NCBI GenBank assembly: GCA_025363795.1
Contig: JANYLE010000412.1
Location: 1-7,374, forward strand
DNA from: Mariniphaga sp.
GTDB taxonomy: Bacteria > Bacteroidota > Bacteroidia > Bacteroidales > Prolixibacteraceae
Reading direction: 5' to 3'
Length of the DNA stretch: 7,374 bases
Numbering within the stretch: position 1 is the first letter of the stretch; every line of letters starts with the position of its first letter. The notes below the pieces were generated by a model, which saw only the letters and a program-made list of their open reading frames with translations, was not told the origin of the DNA and made no database searches. Both the position numbers and the translations under genes were made by a program. Shown piece by piece: positions 7,097 to 7,374 of the stretch.

Positions 7097-7162
7097 GGAT
7101 GAAATAGCCATGATTGCAAAATCACAAATCGGAATGAATATTTACCCATGGCTATTCCATCT
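7097..7162 (+). repeat. Long imperfect inverted repeat between ftsK and lolA
   Basis: Bases 7097-7112 can pair with 7147-7162: a perfect 10-base core (AATAGCCATG, 7103-7112, with CATGGCTATT, 7147-7156) extended outward by five further pairs, one of them G-T, after a single A/C mismatch. The loop is 34 bases. There is no T-tract after it, so it is not a standard terminator. It could be a processing, stability or translation-control element in the ftsK-lolA transcript, or chance. Confidence 0.4.
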
Positions 7163-7193
7163 GACCTTTAAAAATCAAATTATATACAGATGA
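7110..7193 (+). CDS. Possible 27-codon leader ORF coupled to lolA
   Basis: ATG at 7110-7112 opens a 27-codon frame ending in TGA at 7191-7193, which overlaps the lolA ATG (7190-7192) in the classic ATGA arrangement of translational coupling. The sequence AAGGA (7095-7099) lies ten bases upstream of the ATG, slightly far for a ribosome site. The peptide begins MIAKSQIGMNIYPW, is not recognised, and has no domain, signal peptide or repeat. Its start codon falls in the left arm of the inverted repeat at 7097-7162, so folding could hide the start. It may equally be a chance ORF; treat it as a candidate only. Confidence 0.2.
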   Translation: MIAKSQIGMNIYPWLFHLTFKNQIIYR

Positions 7194-7374
7194 AAGTTAT
7201 TTATTTATTTAGTGTTTTAATGTTAGTTGCAGGATCACTCTTTGCACAACAAGATCCGAAGGCAAAAGAGATTCTTGACAAACTTTCTCAAACAAGCAGA
7301 AGTTATAAGACTATTCAGATTGATTTTTCGTTTACACTCGAAAATAAAACGGGTAGCGTTACCGAAACAAATGA
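7190..7374 (+). CDS. lolA: LolA-like outer membrane lipoprotein carrier protein, N-terminal part (3' truncated by window edge)
   Basis: The frame opens at the ATG at 7190 and runs off the window after 61 codons. Residues 1-19 form a Sec signal peptide (Lys2, hydrophobic VIYLFSVLMLVAG, then SLFA), with likely signal peptidase I cleavage before QQDPKAK, so the product is periplasmic. The mature start, DPKAKEILDKLSQTSRSYKTIQIDFSFTL in outline (helix with A-x-x-I-L-x-x-L, then K-T-I-x-I-D-F-S-F beta strand), fits the opening helix and first strand of LolA family proteins, which shuttle lipoproteins from the LolCDE exporter to the outer membrane. Position just after ftsK supports this, as that order is common in Bacteroidota. 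No lipobox cysteine is present. With only about a quarter of the protein visible, a related DUF with the same fold cannot be ruled out. Confidence 0.78.
   Translation, partial: MKVIYLFSVLMLVAGSLFAQQDPKAKEILDKLSQTSRSYKTIQIDFSFTLENKTGSVTETN

Noticed and set aside
1..7374. Mobile elements, CRISPR arrays, tRNA/rRNA genes or defence systems
   Set aside because: No transposase, integrase, regularly spaced repeats, tRNA-like folds or defence-type domains were seen; all sizeable genes are conserved housekeeping or metabolic families.

Overview
The window looks like chromosomal DNA of a Bacteroidota bacterium, probably Bacteroidales or Marinilabiliales. This rests on moderate to low G+C, A/T-rich leaders without clear Shine-Dalgarno sequences, a feoB followed by a tiny Cys-rich FeoB-associated protein, and a four-helix FtsK translocase followed directly by a LolA-like periplasmic protein. 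The lineage is inferred from gene content and style; no search was run.

Layout. (1) 1-653, plus strand: the C-terminal end of the ferrous iron transporter FeoB, whose N-terminal GTPase part lies outside the window, and a 56-residue Cys-rich membrane protein missing from most automatic gene calls because of its size. A hairpin at 642-669 with T-tracts on both sides ends this operon and the convergent gene. (2) 699-1865, minus: a complete YqhD-type, NADPH-dependent, metal-containing alcohol/aldehyde reductase. (3) 2038-4075, minus: carbamate kinase (arcC) followed by ornithine carbamoyltransferase (argF/arcB). (4) 4076-4633: a 558-base gene-free divergent region between arcC and ftsK, containing two related CTTTWAAAG palindromes. 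(5) 4634-7374, plus: full-length ftsK, a 126-base gap with a long imperfect inverted repeat and a 27-codon ORF, and the first 61 codons of a LolA-like lipoprotein carrier gene.

How they work together. ArcC and the carbamoyltransferase catalyse consecutive steps: citrulline plus phosphate gives ornithine plus carbamoyl phosphate, and carbamoyl phosphate plus ADP gives ATP, ammonia and CO2. That is the lower half of the arginine deiminase pathway; no deiminase or antiporter is visible here. FeoB and its small partner serve iron uptake. YqhD probably detoxifies aldehydes. FtsK acts in chromosome segregation at division, and LolA carries lipoproteins across the periplasm. All gene families are known. 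The least explained parts are non-coding or tiny: the ftsK-lolA spacer, the palindromes in the arcC/ftsK gap, and the dense bidirectional terminator.
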